NCBI RefSeq assembly: GCF_014646875.1
Contig: NZ_BMOC01000002.1
Coordinates: 62,001-126,000, forward strand
Source of the DNA: Halobellus salinus
Lineage (GTDB): Archaea > Halobacteriota > Halobacteria > Halobacteriales > Haloferacaceae
Direction: 5' to 3'
DNA: 64,000 nucleotides
The notes beneath the pieces are model-generated. The model saw only the letters and a program-made list of their open reading frames with translations, was not told where the DNA came from and did no database searches. Made by a program: the position numbers and the translations under genes. Shown one piece after another: positions 39,675 to 48,712 of the stretch; the stretch's first letter is position 1, and each line of letters opens with the position of its first letter.

Positions 39675-41404
39675 CCGACCTCTCGCAGTCCCGGCCGGCG
39701 TTCGTCGACGAAGTCGGGGACGCGGCGGCCGAGGGCCCGGTGGTGGCCCACGTGACCGCCGCGATGCCGGAGGTGACACCGCTGGCCGCGTACGCTGCCC
39801 TGGCGGGGCGGAGCGACTACGGGTTCCTGCTGGAGAGCGCCGAGAAGACGCCGTCGAGCGACCCCGCGGGCGCGTTCGCGCCTGACCACGCCACCGCCGA
39901 CCGCCACGCCCGCTTCTCGTTCGTGGGGTACGACCCCGACGCGGTCGTCAGGGTCGGCCCCGCGGGCACCGAAGTCGAGCGGCTGGACGGACGGGCCGCG
40001 GCATACGTCGAGACGCCGGCGGCCGGCGGCGGTGTCGGGAGCGACAGCGCGGATGGCGCGGATGGCGCGACCAGCGCGACCAGCGCGGATGGCGCGGCCG
40101 ACCCCGACGTGCTTGACCGGCTCCGCGCGGCGTTCCCCGACCTCCCGCGGGTTGGGTTCCCTGACGACGACCGCCAGCAGCTCCGCGGCGGACTCGTGGG
40201 CTTTCTGGCGTACGAGGCGGTCTACGACCTGTGGCTCTCGGACGTCGGCGTCGACCGCCCCGACACGGACACCCCGGACGCGGAGTTCGTGCTCACGACC
40301 AAGACCCTCTCGGTCGATCACGCCGACGGGTCGGTGTCGCTAGTGCTGACACCGGTCGTGGCCCCCGACGACGACCCCGGGGCCGTCTACGACGACCTCC
40401 GAGCGGAGGCCCGGCGGGTCGCCGACGTGCTTGACGCGGCCGACGCCCCGGACCCGGACGGGTTCGTTCGCTCAGGGGAGTCCGCCGGTACGACGGCAGA
40501 CTACGAGGCGGCGGTGCGAGAGACCAAGCGCCACGTCCTCGACGGCGACATCTACCAGGGCGTTATTTCACGCGTGCGGGAGCTCCGCGGGGAAGTCGAC
40601 CCTGTCGGGCTCTACGAGGCGTTACGTGCGGTCAACCCCTCGCCGTACATGTACCTCCTGCGGCACGACGGCCGACACGTCGTGGGCGCCAGCCCCGAGA
40701 CGCTGGTGTCGGTCACCGGCGACCGGGTTGTCTCGAACCCCATCGCGGGTACCTCCGCCCGTGGGAGCAGCCCCGTGGAGGACCGACGGCTCGCGGGCGA
40801 GCTGTTGGCCGACGGCAAGGAACGCGCCGAGCACACCATGCTCGTCGACCTCGCGCGCAACGACGTGCGTCGGGTCTCCGAACCCGGGAGCGTGCGCGTT
40901 GAGGAGTTCATGAACGTCCTGAAATACAGCCACGTTCAGCACATCGAGTCGACCGTGACCGGGACGCTCGCTTCGGCGGACGATGGAGTGGGAACAGGCC
41001 GCGAGCGGAGCGCCGCCGACGCCTTCGACGCCACCCGCGCGACGTTTCCCGCGGGGACACTGACCGGCGCGCCGAAAGTGCGGGCGATGGAGATCGTCGA
41101 CGACCTCGAACCGGTTCCCCGGGGTGTCTACGGCGGCGGTGTGGGCTACTACTCGTGGTCCGGCGACGCCGACGTCGCGATCGTGATCCGGACCGCGACG
41201 GTCGACCGGAGCGGCGACACGGACACCATCTCGGTCCAAGCGGGCGCGGGGATCGTCGCCGACAGCGACCCCACTGCCGAGTATGAGGAGACCGAACAGA
41301 AAATGCACGGGGTGTTGGCCGCGATCGACCGGATCGAGCGGCCGTCTGGTGACCCCGACACCGAACCGGATGACGATCCCGACACCGAGGAGGTGGTCCG
41401 GTGA
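39671..41404 (+). CDS. trpE: Anthranilate synthase component I
   Basis: Chorismate-utilising subunit, 577 residues from a GTG overlapping the trpF stop. N-terminal domain with PLAAYAALAGRSDYGFLLES and RFSFVGYDPD. The catalytic C-terminal domain starts near DYEAAVRETKRHVLDGDIYQ, followed by SPYMYLLR, VGASPETLV, FPAGTLTGAPKVRAMEI and IQAGAGIV-like QAGAGIVADS. The linker near residues 125-145 is encoded by a 9-bp tandem repeat. The acidic tail is P/D/E-rich. It pairs with TrpG. Confidence 0.96.
   Translation: MTDLSQSRPAFVDEVGDAAAEGPVVAHVTAAMPEVTPLAAYAALAGRSDYGFLLESAEKTPSSDPAGAFAPDHATADRHARFSFVGYDPDAVVRVGPAGTEVERLDGRAAAYVETPAAGGGVGSDSADGADGATSATSADGAADPDVLDRLRAAFPDLPRVGFPDDDRQQLRGGLVGFLAYEAVYDLWLSDVGVDRPDTDTPDAEFVLTTKTLSVDHADGSVSLVLTPVVAPDDDPGAVYDDLRAEARRVADVLDAADAPDPDGFVRSGESAGTTADYEAAVRETKRHVLDGDIYQGVISRVRELRGEVDPVGLYEALRAVNPSPYMYLLRHDGRHVVGASPETLVSVTGDRVVSNPIAGTSARGSSPVEDRRLAGELLADGKERAEHTMLVDLARNDVRRVSEPGSVRVEEFMNVLKYSHVQHIESTVTGTLASADDGVGTGRERSAADAFDATRATFPAGTLTGAPKVRAMEIVDDLEPVPRGVYGGGVGYYSWSGDADVAIVIRTATVDRSGDTDTISVQAGAGIVADSDPTAEYEETEQKMHGVLAAIDRIERPSGDPDTEPDDDPDTEEVVR
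40046..40099 (+). repeat. 9-bp tandem repeat (6 copies) inside trpE
   Basis: Six consecutive 9-bp units of the form (A/G)GCGCG followed by GAT, ACC or GCC encode an S/A/D/G/T-rich linker between the N-terminal and catalytic parts of TrpE. Copy number changes would keep the frame. Confidence 0.85.
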
Positions 41405-42036
41405 CGCTCCGCTTGCTCGTGGTCGACAACTTCGACTCGTTCACATACAACCTCGTGGAGTACGCCTCCGAACAGCGGGTAGACGGCGAGCGCGTTGACG
41501 TGCTCGTGCGGAAAAACACCGCCTCACTCGAGGACCTCCGCGCGCTGGACCCCGACGCCATTGTGATCAGCCCCGGCCCGGGCCACCCGAAGAACGACCG
41601 GGACGTGGGCGTAACCAACGACATGTTGACGTCGCTGTCGCAGTCGATTCCGACGCTGGGGGTCTGTCTGGGGCTCGAAGCCGCGGTCTACGCGTACGGC
41701 GGGTCCGTCGGCCACGCCCCGGAGCCCATCCACGGAAAGGCGTTCCCGGTGGATCACGACGGCCACGGGGTGTTCGCCGGCCTCGACCAGGGGTTCCAGG
41801 CCGGGCGGTACCACTCGCTGATCGCGACGGCGGTCCCCGAGGCGTTCGCAGTGACGGCGACGACCGATCACGCCGCCGACGAACTCGTGATGGGGATCCG
41901 CCACCGCGAGCACCCCATTGAGGCGGTGCAGTTCCACCCCGAGTCGGTGCTCACGGGGGTCGGCCACGACATCATCCGGAACTTCGTTGCCCGGTGTGTG
42001 CGGTCGCGGTCGGAGGGGACGCCGACCCGGGCGTAG
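41401..42036 (+). CDS. trpG: Anthranilate synthase component II (glutamine amidotransferase)
   Basis: Glutaminase subunit that supplies ammonia to TrpE, 211 residues from a GTG overlapping the trpE stop. N-terminal LLVVDNFDSFTYNLVEY and ISPGPGHP. The nucleophile elbow reads GVCLGLE rather than the common GVCLGHQ, with the catalytic Cys kept. The His-Glu pair is in VQFHPESVLTG. Last gene of trpDFEG. Confidence 0.95.
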   Translation: MTLRLLVVDNFDSFTYNLVEYASEQRVDGERVDVLVRKNTASLEDLRALDPDAIVISPGPGHPKNDRDVGVTNDMLTSLSQSIPTLGVCLGLEAAVYAYGGSVGHAPEPIHGKAFPVDHDGHGVFAGLDQGFQAGRYHSLIATAVPEAFAVTATTDHAADELVMGIRHREHPIEAVQFHPESVLTGVGHDIIRNFVARCVRSRSEGTPTRA

Positions 42037-42095
42037 GCGGCCGGTCATGTCCGGTCGGTTTCCGGCCGCACGGCGCCGACAACGGGGCTGCCCCG

Positions 42096-42317
42096 TCAGA
42101 GGACGTTGATGCCGAAGAAAGAAAACACGAGCAGCGCGCCGATCACGACCGCGGCGATCGTGACGAGCCGCCACGCGATCTTCAGCGCGATCCGGCCGAC
42201 GAGGATCACGACCGCGATCGCGACGACGACGGCGAGCGCCTGTCCGAGCGGTTGGCCCAGCAGCCCGCCGAGCTGGAGCGGCAGGGCCGGGACTGCCGAT
42301 ACGAGTCCGGGAGTCAT
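42096..42317 (-). CDS. Small two-helix membrane protein
   Basis: 73 residues from the ATG at 42317 (MTPGLVSAVPALPL). Two hydrophobic segments: AVVVAIAVVILVGRI and LVTIAAVVIGALLVFSFFG. The charged residues between them (ALKIAWR) suggest a hairpin. It converges on trpG. Function unknown. Confidence 0.6.
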   Translation of the reverse strand: MTPGLVSAVPALPLQLGGLLGQPLGQALAVVVAIAVVILVGRIALKIAWRLVTIAAVVIGALLVFSFFGINVL

Positions 42318-42875
42318 ACCCGCTCGTCTCGCCGGCACCCGAATAAGTCTGTGGGAGGGCTCGCGGGTCGTGTTTAGTTACTCGACTTCTGACCAGAAAA
42401 CCCCCGACGGGCGGGAATGGAAGGGGCTTCCGAGGTCGTCACTCTACCATCTTCATCTATTTCACTCCTAACCAAATAGTACCGGCTCGCGACCGCGGGC
42501 GAGGCCGACACGACCGACTCGGTTCTCAATACATAACGGAACAGGCACATCCCCCGAGCGCGGGAGCGGTTCAGTCGCGGGTCGCGTGCGAACCCAACCG
42601 GATCGCTCCCTCGTGTGCCGGGGCCACGCTCCCGGCTGAGACCCCACCGGTTCGTCTGGATTATCGCACCACACCGGCGGTGTGTGTTGACTCAAAATCC
42701 ACTTTCACTCCGGTCTGGGTATCTTGATATCCCACTGGATCCAACGGGGTGCTGTCACGTCTGACGCGTGGCAGGGTCGGGAAGAGACCGCGGTCCCAAA
42801 AGTGATAGTTCACTGTACGGTACCGGGATCCCGAAGCGCTTAACCGACCTGCGTCACTCGGACTCACCGTTACAC
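42318..42875. other. Long intergenic region upstream of nrdJ
   Basis: 558 bp without a convincing protein. It contains a patch ACCCCCGACGGGCGGGAATG with flanking G/A-rich sequence at about 42400-42430, several AT-rich islands (42460-42480, 42720-42732), and at 42838-42846 a TATA-like GCGCTTAAC correctly spaced for the short frame at 42876. I cannot assign the 42.4-kb patch. Confidence 0.35.
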
Positions 42876-42947
42876 ATGATCGTAGTCGAACCAACCACCC
42901 GAACCGACGCGGCCCGGCGCCGACCCGCCGGCCCGGAGGCACAGTAG
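42876..42947 (+). CDS. 23-codon upstream reading frame abutting nrdJ
   Basis: ATG at 42876 lies about 30 nt after a TATA-like box, so it may be the first codon of the message. The product is MIVVEPTTRTDAARRRPAGP plus EAQ, and its TAG (42945-42947) directly touches the nrdJ ATG. A GGAGG inside the frame lies 10 nt before that ATG. The arrangement suggests a leader that couples or tunes nrdJ translation. Expression is unproven. Confidence 0.45.
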   Translation: MIVVEPTTRTDAARRRPAGPEAQ

Positions 42948-45900
42948 ATGAGTAACCGACCCGCAGGCGCCGACGAACTCGAGCTTCCGGTCAAGCGGAC
43001 CGAAGGCGAGACGCTCGAGGACCGGCTGACCGCCAACGCCTATCACAACATCCTCCCTGCGCGGTACCTCCGGAAAGACCCCGACGGTAATCCGCGCGAG
43101 TCTCCGGAAGAACTGTTCCCGCGCATCGCGAAGAACGTCGCCCTGGCGGAGGCGGTCTTTGAGGCCGACACCCGAGGCGTCGAGATCACGGTCACGCCCG
43201 ACCAACTGAAGCCGGACCACCCCCGGCGCGACGAACTCGCCGAGGAGGTCTTCGGCAAGGGGGCCACCGCCGCCGACGATGCGGAGACGGCACTGTCGGT
43301 CTACAACGTCAACAAGTTCGCGTACGACACCATCGTCCCCGAACTCCCCGACGAGGTCCGTGAACGAGTCGAGGCCAAACGCGAGGAGTTCGAGTCGCTC
43401 ATGGACTCGCTGTCGTTCATGCCCAACTCGCCGACGCTCATGAACGCCGGCGACGAGCTCCAGCAGCTGTCGGCGTGTTTCGTCGACTCCCCCGACGACG
43501 ACATCGACGACATCCACCAGACCGCAAAGGAGGCCGCACAGGTCTTCCAGTGTCTGACCGAGGATGCGACAGTCACTGTCGAGGGGAAGGGTATCGTCTC
43601 GATAGCCGACGTCGAGCCCGGTGATCGGATCGTGCAGCGCGACGACGACGGCCACCGCACCCGAACCGTCGACGAGGTTCACGCCTACGACGACGCGCCG
43701 ACGAACCGCCTCGTCACTGAGGGTGGCGTCTCGGTCCGTGGGACGCCGAACCACCGGCTCCTCGTCGACGGCGAATGGCGCGAAATCGGCGATGTCGAAC
43801 CCGGAGAGACGGTCTCGCTCAGGCTCGGCTGGCTCACGGACGAGGACGAAACACCTCCGTTGGAACCCGTCGCAGCCGGCGGCCAGTGGGAGAACGCCCG
43901 GACCGTCTCGAACGAGGCGATCGCGGAGCTCCACGCCGACGGACACAGCGACTACGAGATCGCCGCGGCGCTCGACTGCTCGCCTTCGACCGTCCAGCGC
44001 CGCCGCGCGAACGAACTCGACCTCCCGGCGAACGGGACCGGCGGCCGACCTGCCGGCGCGAGCTTCGACGAGGACGCCTTCGACACGCTGTACGACGAGG
44101 GGCACTCGGACGGCGAGATGGCGACAGCGCTCGACGTCAGCCCCGCGACGATCCAGCAACACCGGACCGCCCGGGGATTGGAAGCGAACGGGCAGCCGGT
44201 CAAGACGGTAACCCAGCCCGAGGAACTGACCGCCGATCTCGCGGAGTTGCTCGGGATCTGGATCGGCGACGGATCGGTCCACCAGGACGGGATCCGCTTC
44301 CACGTCAATCGTGACGACGTGCTCAACCACATCGACACGCTCTCGCGGGAGCTCTTCGACACCGGGATCGACTACACCTGGTCCGACGGCTGCTACGAGG
44401 CGGTAATCCACAGCCACGAGGTCAAACGCTTCTGGCTCCGGAACTTCGGCGACGCCAAGCCGTCCTCGGCGTCCGCGAGCGTTCCCGACCACATCCGGCA
44501 GACAGACCACGAACGGGTCTGCGCGTTCCTCCGTGGACTGTTTTCAACCGACGGGACGCTCACGAAGGGACGCTACCCCCGGCTCTACAACGCGTCGGAG
44601 GAACTCGTCGAGGGCACGCTGCAGTTGCTCCTCGGCGTCGGCATCCCCGCGACGAAGTGGGAGTGGGAGAACGACGACCGCGAGTATTTCAGCGTGGCGC
44701 CGACCGACTCGGTCGGTCTCGAGCGCTTCGCGTCGGCTGTCGGCTACGTCGACACGCGCTCGACGGAGCTTTCGGCGTCGCTCTCGGAGACGCCGCCAGG
44801 GCCGACCCAGTGCGGCACCGTCGTCAACGGGCACACCTGGGAACAGGAGGTCGTCGCCGTCGAGGACACCGAACCCGAAACCGTTTACGACGTCACCGTC
44901 GCTGGGAACCACGAGTACGTCGCCAACGGCGTCGTCTCCCACAACAGCGGCGGTGGGATGGGGTATGCGTTCTGGCGGCTCCGCCCCTACGGCGACGCGG
45001 TCGGCTCCACCGGCGGGATCGCGTCGGGCCCGATCACGTTCATGCGGACCTACGACCAGCTGTGCGAGACGATCGCGCAGGGCGGCGCGCGCCGCGGCGC
45101 CCAGATGGGCGTGATGCGCGTGTCCCACCCGGACGTCATCCAGTTCCTCCACGCGAAGAACAAGGACGTTTCGCTTGCCCACACCCTCCGGCTGAACGAC
45201 CCCGACGACTTCACCCACAACTCCTTCGCCGATGCCTTAGACGAGGCCCGCGAACTGATCGACGACGAGGGGCGCGTCCCCAAACACCTCCGGAACGCGG
45301 TCGAGGGCCACCTCTCGAACTTCAATATCTCCGTGGGGATCACAGACGACTTCATGGACGCGGTGTTCGAAGGCGAGGAGTTCACCTTCACCAACCCCCG
45401 GACGGGCGAACCGCACGTCGCGACCGCGGAGACGAAGGAGCTCTACGACATGTTCGATCTCGGCGAGCACGTTGAGGTCGGCGAGGAGCTGTCGGTCCCG
45501 GCGGAGACGCTCTGGGACCAGATCGTCGACGGCGCCCACGAGAACGGCGAACCCGGCGTGATCTACCTCGAACGCGTCAACAAGCAGCACTCCTTCGACG
45601 TGGAGGAGCATCCGGAGCATCAGATCCTGGCGACGAATCCCTGTGTCACGGGTGACACGCGAATCAGCACTGAAAACGGGCTCGTTCCGGCAGAAGAACT
45701 CTACGAACAGGGTGCTGCTCGCGATGTCGTCGTCGACGGCCGGCTCGCCGAGGACCGAGTCAAGGAGGCGAGCAGCGTCTACAAGACCGGTGAGAAGGAC
45801 GTCTACGAGCTGACGACAGCCGAAGGATACGAACTCCGGCTGACCGAGGACCACCGCGTCATGACCGACGACGGGTGGGTCGAGGCCGGGGAACTGGAAG

Positions 45901-48623
45901 CTGGCGATACTGTTCACGTCCAGAACCGGAAGGGCGAGTTCGGCCAACACGGATCCGCTGCCGAGGGACGAGTACTCGGTTGGCTCGTCGGCGACGGACA
46001 CGTCAAGGCCGGCGAGGAGCGCGCGGTGCTCAACTTCTACGACGAGGACGCGACAGTCTCCGACGCGTTCGCCAACGACGTGAACGAGGTCGTCAGGGAA
46101 CCGCTCGGCAACGCCGATTACGAGGTCGGCGTGAGCGAGACCGCCCGCGGCGACGACTACCGCGGTGCGGGAGCGGTCGAACAGCGAATTCGCTCGGCCC
46201 GGCTGTACGAGTACGCCGAGGCCACCGGCTTGGTCGACGAGAAACTACAGGTTCCCGAAGCCGTCGAGCGTGGCAGCGAGGAGATGGCTCGGGGATTCCT
46301 GCGGGCGCTCTTCAGCGCCGACGGCAGCGTTCAGGGCACGGTCGAAAAGGGTGCGTCCGTACGTCTCACCAGTACAAGTACCGACCTGCTCGCCGACGTA
46401 CAACGCCTGCTCCTCAACTTCGGGATCTTCAGCACGATCTACGAGGACCGCCACGAGGCCGGCGATGCGGAGCTCCCGGACGGGAACGGCGGCACGGCGA
46501 CTTACGAGACACAGGCGGACCACGACCTCGTAATCACGAAGGACAACCTCGTTCGGTTCGCCGAGGAGGTCGGTTTCCTACTCGACTCCAAGTCCGAGGC
46601 GCTCGAATCCCGGCTCGCAGACTACGATCGCGGCCCGTACGCCGAGCGCTTCGAGGCGACCGTTGAGTCCGTCGCGTACGACGGCCACGAGGCCGTCTAC
46701 GACCTGACGGAGCCCGACACCAACTCGTTCGTCGCAAACGGTCTCGTGGTTCACAACTGCGGCGAGCAGCCGCTCGAGGAGTACGAGGCGTGCAACCTCG
46801 GCCACATCAACCTCTCGACGCTCGTCGATGTCGACGCCCCCGACTGGCGGGTCTGGTACGACGCCCACGGCGACGACTACGACTCCTTCGAGGAGGCGGT
46901 CGACGCGTTCCTGGCGGAGGCCATCGACTTCGAGGAGTTCGACTACCGGATCGACCGCGGGACCCAGTTCCTCGAGAACGTGGTCACGATGTCAGACTTC
47001 CCGGTGCCGAAAATCGAAGAGACCGTCCGGCGGATGCGGAAGATCGGCCTCGGCGTTATGGGGCTGGCGCAGCTGTACATCCAGCTCGGGATCCAGTACG
47101 GGACCGAGGCGGGCAACGAAGTCGCCCGCCAGCTCATGACCCACATCAACCACGAGTCGAAGTGGACCAGCCACCGTCTAGCCGAGGAGCGCGGCACCTT
47201 CGCCGACTTCGAGGAGTCGAAGTACGCCGACCCGACGGCGTACCGCGAGTGGTTCGAGCACCACACCGGGCTCGACGCCGACGAGTGGGCGGATGGATTC
47301 CCGATCCGGAACCACAACACCACCACGGTGGCGCCGACCGGAACGACTTCCATGATCGGCAACACGACGGGGGGAATCGAGCCGATCTACAACGTCGCCT
47401 TCTACAAGAACGTCTCCGGCGACGTTCAGGGCGACGAGATGCTTGTGGAGTTCGACGACTACTTCCTCCGCGTGCTGGAGGCCAACGACATCGACGTTGC
47501 GGCGGTGAAAAAGGAGGCCCAAGACCAGATGGCCGAAAACGAGTTCGACGGCGTCTCGTCGCTGTCGACCGTGCCTGCGTCCATCTCGGAGCTGTTCGTT
47601 GTCACCGGCGACCTCTCGGGCAAACAGCACGCCGCGGTGCAGTGTGCCACCCAGGAGGGCGTCGATTCAGCCATCTCGAAGACCTGTAACTTCCCCAACT
47701 CCGCGACCAAGGAAGACATGGACGAGGTCTACCGGTACATCTACGAGAACGGTGGGAAGGGCGTGACCGTCTACCGCGACGGCACCCGCTCGAAGCAGGT
47801 GCTCACTACGCGCGCACAAAACACCGACTTCGCCGACGAGAGCGAGGCCGCCGAGACTCTAGTCGAACAGATCGAGGAGGTCTTCGGCGGGATCGAGGGC
47901 TTCCTCGACAACGAGGCGGTTCAGGCGGCTCTCGACGAGGAGGTCGAACGCCTGCTGTCCGCGGCGGACGGCGAGACCGATCTCGGGAAGAAGCGCCCGC
48001 GGCCGGACGTCCTCTACGGCGTCACCCAGCGGATCGACACGGGCTACGGAAAGCTCTACGTCAACGTTAATGAGGACGGCGACGGCCGTCCCTTCGAGCT
48101 GTTCGCGAATATCGGCAACTCCGGCGGGTTCACCGCCTCCTTCACGGAGGCGCTGGCGAAGACCATCTCGACTGCGCTGCGGTCTGGCGTCGATCCGAGC
48201 GAAATCGCGAGCGAACTCCAAGGCATCCGGAGCCCGAAGGTCGCCTGGGACAAAGGCGAGCAGATAAACTCCATTCCCGACGCAATCGGGACCGCGATGC
48301 GCCGCTATCTCGACGGCGAGATCGAGAAGGGATATCCCCAACAGCAGAACCTCACGGAGGTCTCCGAGGCGACCGAGGAAGACTCGGTGCCACAGCTCGG
48401 CCGCGAGACCGACGGCGGCGCATCGGTCGACGTGAGCGACGCCGACGTGGGCGGTGTTGACGCGAGCGGCCCCGATGCCAGCACTCGGGCAGCCGGCTCC
48501 GACGCCGCCGCCGATCTGCTTGAGGCGGGCGAGAGCCCCGAGTGCCCCGAGTGCGGGAGTATGTCGCTGTACTATTCCGAGGGCTGCAAGACCTGCGAGT
48601 CCTGCGGCTGGTCGGAGTGCTGA
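42948..48623 (+). CDS. nrdJ: Adenosylcobalamin-dependent ribonucleotide reductase with two inteins
   Basis: Class II ribonucleotide reductase precursor of 1891 residues. Removing the two inteins (residues 202-666 and 899-1270) leaves an extein of 1054. Extein signatures: FMPNSPTLMNAG, LSACFVDSPDD (redox Cys), the junction SGGGMGYAFWRLRP, QGGARRGAQMGVM, then after intein 2 CGEQPLEEYEACNLGHINLS, and ATNP before it. Later VAPTGTTSMIGNTTGGIEP is the phosphate-binding stretch. The C-terminal about 25 residues hold cysteine pairs (CPECG, CKTC, CGWSEC) like the zinc/thiol tail of NrdJ. Both inteins interrupt active-site segments (loop near the redox Cys, and NPC). The ATG at 42948 has GGAGG upstream. 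Confidence 0.95.
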   Translation: MSNRPAGADELELPVKRTEGETLEDRLTANAYHNILPARYLRKDPDGNPRESPEELFPRIAKNVALAEAVFEADTRGVEITVTPDQLKPDHPRRDELAEEVFGKGATAADDAETALSVYNVNKFAYDTIVPELPDEVRERVEAKREEFESLMDSLSFMPNSPTLMNAGDELQQLSACFVDSPDDDIDDIHQTAKEAAQVFQCLTEDATVTVEGKGIVSIADVEPGDRIVQRDDDGHRTRTVDEVHAYDDAPTNRLVTEGGVSVRGTPNHRLLVDGEWREIGDVEPGETVSLRLGWLTDEDETPPLEPVAAGGQWENARTVSNEAIAELHADGHSDYEIAAALDCSPSTVQRRRANELDLPANGTGGRPAGASFDEDAFDTLYDEGHSDGEMATALDVSPATIQQHRTARGLEANGQPVKTVTQPEELTADLAELLGIWIGDGSVHQDGIRFHVNRDDVLNHIDTLSRELFDTGIDYTWSDGCYEAVIHSHEVKRFWLRNFGDAKPSSASASVPDHIRQTDHERVCAFLRGLFSTDGTLTKGRYPRLYNASEELVEGTLQLLLGVGIPATKWEWENDDREYFSVAPTDSVGLERFASAVGYVDTRSTELSASLSETPPGPTQCGTVVNGHTWEQEVVAVEDTEPETVYDVTVAGNHEYVANGVVSHNSGGGMGYAFWRLRPYGDAVGSTGGIASGPITFMRTYDQLCETIAQGGARRGAQMGVMRVSHPDVIQFLHAKNKDVSLAHTLRLNDPDDFTHNSFADALDEARELIDDEGRVPKHLRNAVEGHLSNFNISVGITDDFMDAVFEGEEFTFTNPRTGEPHVATAETKELYDMFDLGEHVEVGEELSVPAETLWDQIVDGAHENGEPGVIYLERVNKQHSFDVEEHPEHQILATNPCVTGDTRISTENGLVPAEELYEQGAARDVVVDGRLAEDRVKEASSVYKTGEKDVYELTTAEGYELRLTEDHRVMTDDGWVEAGELEAGDTVHVQNRKGEFGQHGSAAEGRVLGWLVGDGHVKAGEERAVLNFYDEDATVSDAFANDVNEVVREPLGNADYEVGVSETARGDDYRGAGAVEQRIRSARLYEYAEATGLVDEKLQVPEAVERGSEEMARGFLRALFSADGSVQGTVEKGASVRLTSTSTDLLADVQRLLLNFGIFSTIYEDRHEAGDAELPDGNGGTATYETQADHDLVITKDNLVRFAEEVGFLLDSKSEALESRLADYDRGPYAERFEATVESVAYDGHEAVYDLTEPDTNSFVANGLVVHNCGEQPLEEYEACNLGHINLSTLVDVDAPDWRVWYDAHGDDYDSFEEAVDAFLAEAIDFEEFDYRIDRGTQFLENVVTMSDFPVPKIEETVRRMRKIGLGVMGLAQLYIQLGIQYGTEAGNEVARQLMTHINHESKWTSHRLAEERGTFADFEESKYADPTAYREWFEHHTGLDADEWADGFPIRNHNTTTVAPTGTTSMIGNTTGGIEPIYNVAFYKNVSGDVQGDEMLVEFDDYFLRVLEANDIDVAAVKKEAQDQMAENEFDGVSSLSTVPASISELFVVTGDLSGKQHAAVQCATQEGVDSAISKTCNFPNSATKEDMDEVYRYIYENGGKGVTVYRDGTRSKQVLTTRAQNTDFADESEAAETLVEQIEEVFGGIEGFLDNEAVQAALDEEVERLLSAADGETDLGKKRPRPDVLYGVTQRIDTGYGKLYVNVNEDGDGRPFELFANIGNSGGFTASFTEALAKTISTALRSGVDPSEIASELQGIRSPKVAWDKGEQINSIPDAIGTAMRRYLDGEIEKGYPQQQNLTEVSEATEEDSVPQLGRETDGGASVDVSDADVGGVDASGPDASTRAAGSDAAADLLEAGESPECPECGSMSLYYSEGCKTCESCGWSEC
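43551..44945 (+). other. NrdJ intein 1 (465 residues) with LAGLIDADG endonuclease and two HTH modules
   Basis: Residues 202-666 of the precursor. N-terminal splice block CLTEDATVTVEGKG, block B GTPNHRLLVDG, C-terminal block VYDVTVAGNHEYVANG then VVSHN followed by Ser. LAGLIDADG-type motifs: LLGIWIGDGSV and LRGLFSTDGTL. Between the splice part and the endonuclease are two helix-turn-helix repeats: AIAELHADGHSDYEIAAALD then CSPSTVQRR, and FDTLYDEGHSDGEMATALD then VSPATIQQH. All splicing residues (Cys1, His-Asn, Ser+1) are present, so it should splice. Confidence 0.93.
45642..46757 (+). other. NrdJ intein 2 (372 residues) with LAGLIDADG endonuclease
   Basis: Residues 899-1270 of the precursor. 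Starts CVTGDTRISTENG, block B LTEDHRVMTDDGW, ends VYDLTEPDTNSFVANG then LVVHN, followed by Cys. LAGLIDADG motifs: VLGWLVGDGHV and LRALFSADGSV. All splicing residues are present. Unlike intein 1 it has no HTH modules. It sits after ATNP, a conserved NrdJ insertion site. Confidence 0.93.
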
Positions 48624-48712
48624 AGCGGGTCGCGTCCCGGTAGCACGGGTGTCCCGTTCGGACCCTCTCCGAAACGGGAACCTTCTTGTCGGTTGCCGCG
48701 TCCCGTACTCCC

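Noticed and set aside
42318-42875. Cobalamin riboswitch upstream of the B12-dependent reductase
   Set aside because: No B12-box-like sequence or typical fold could be recognised; riboswitches of this class are not expected in haloarchaea.
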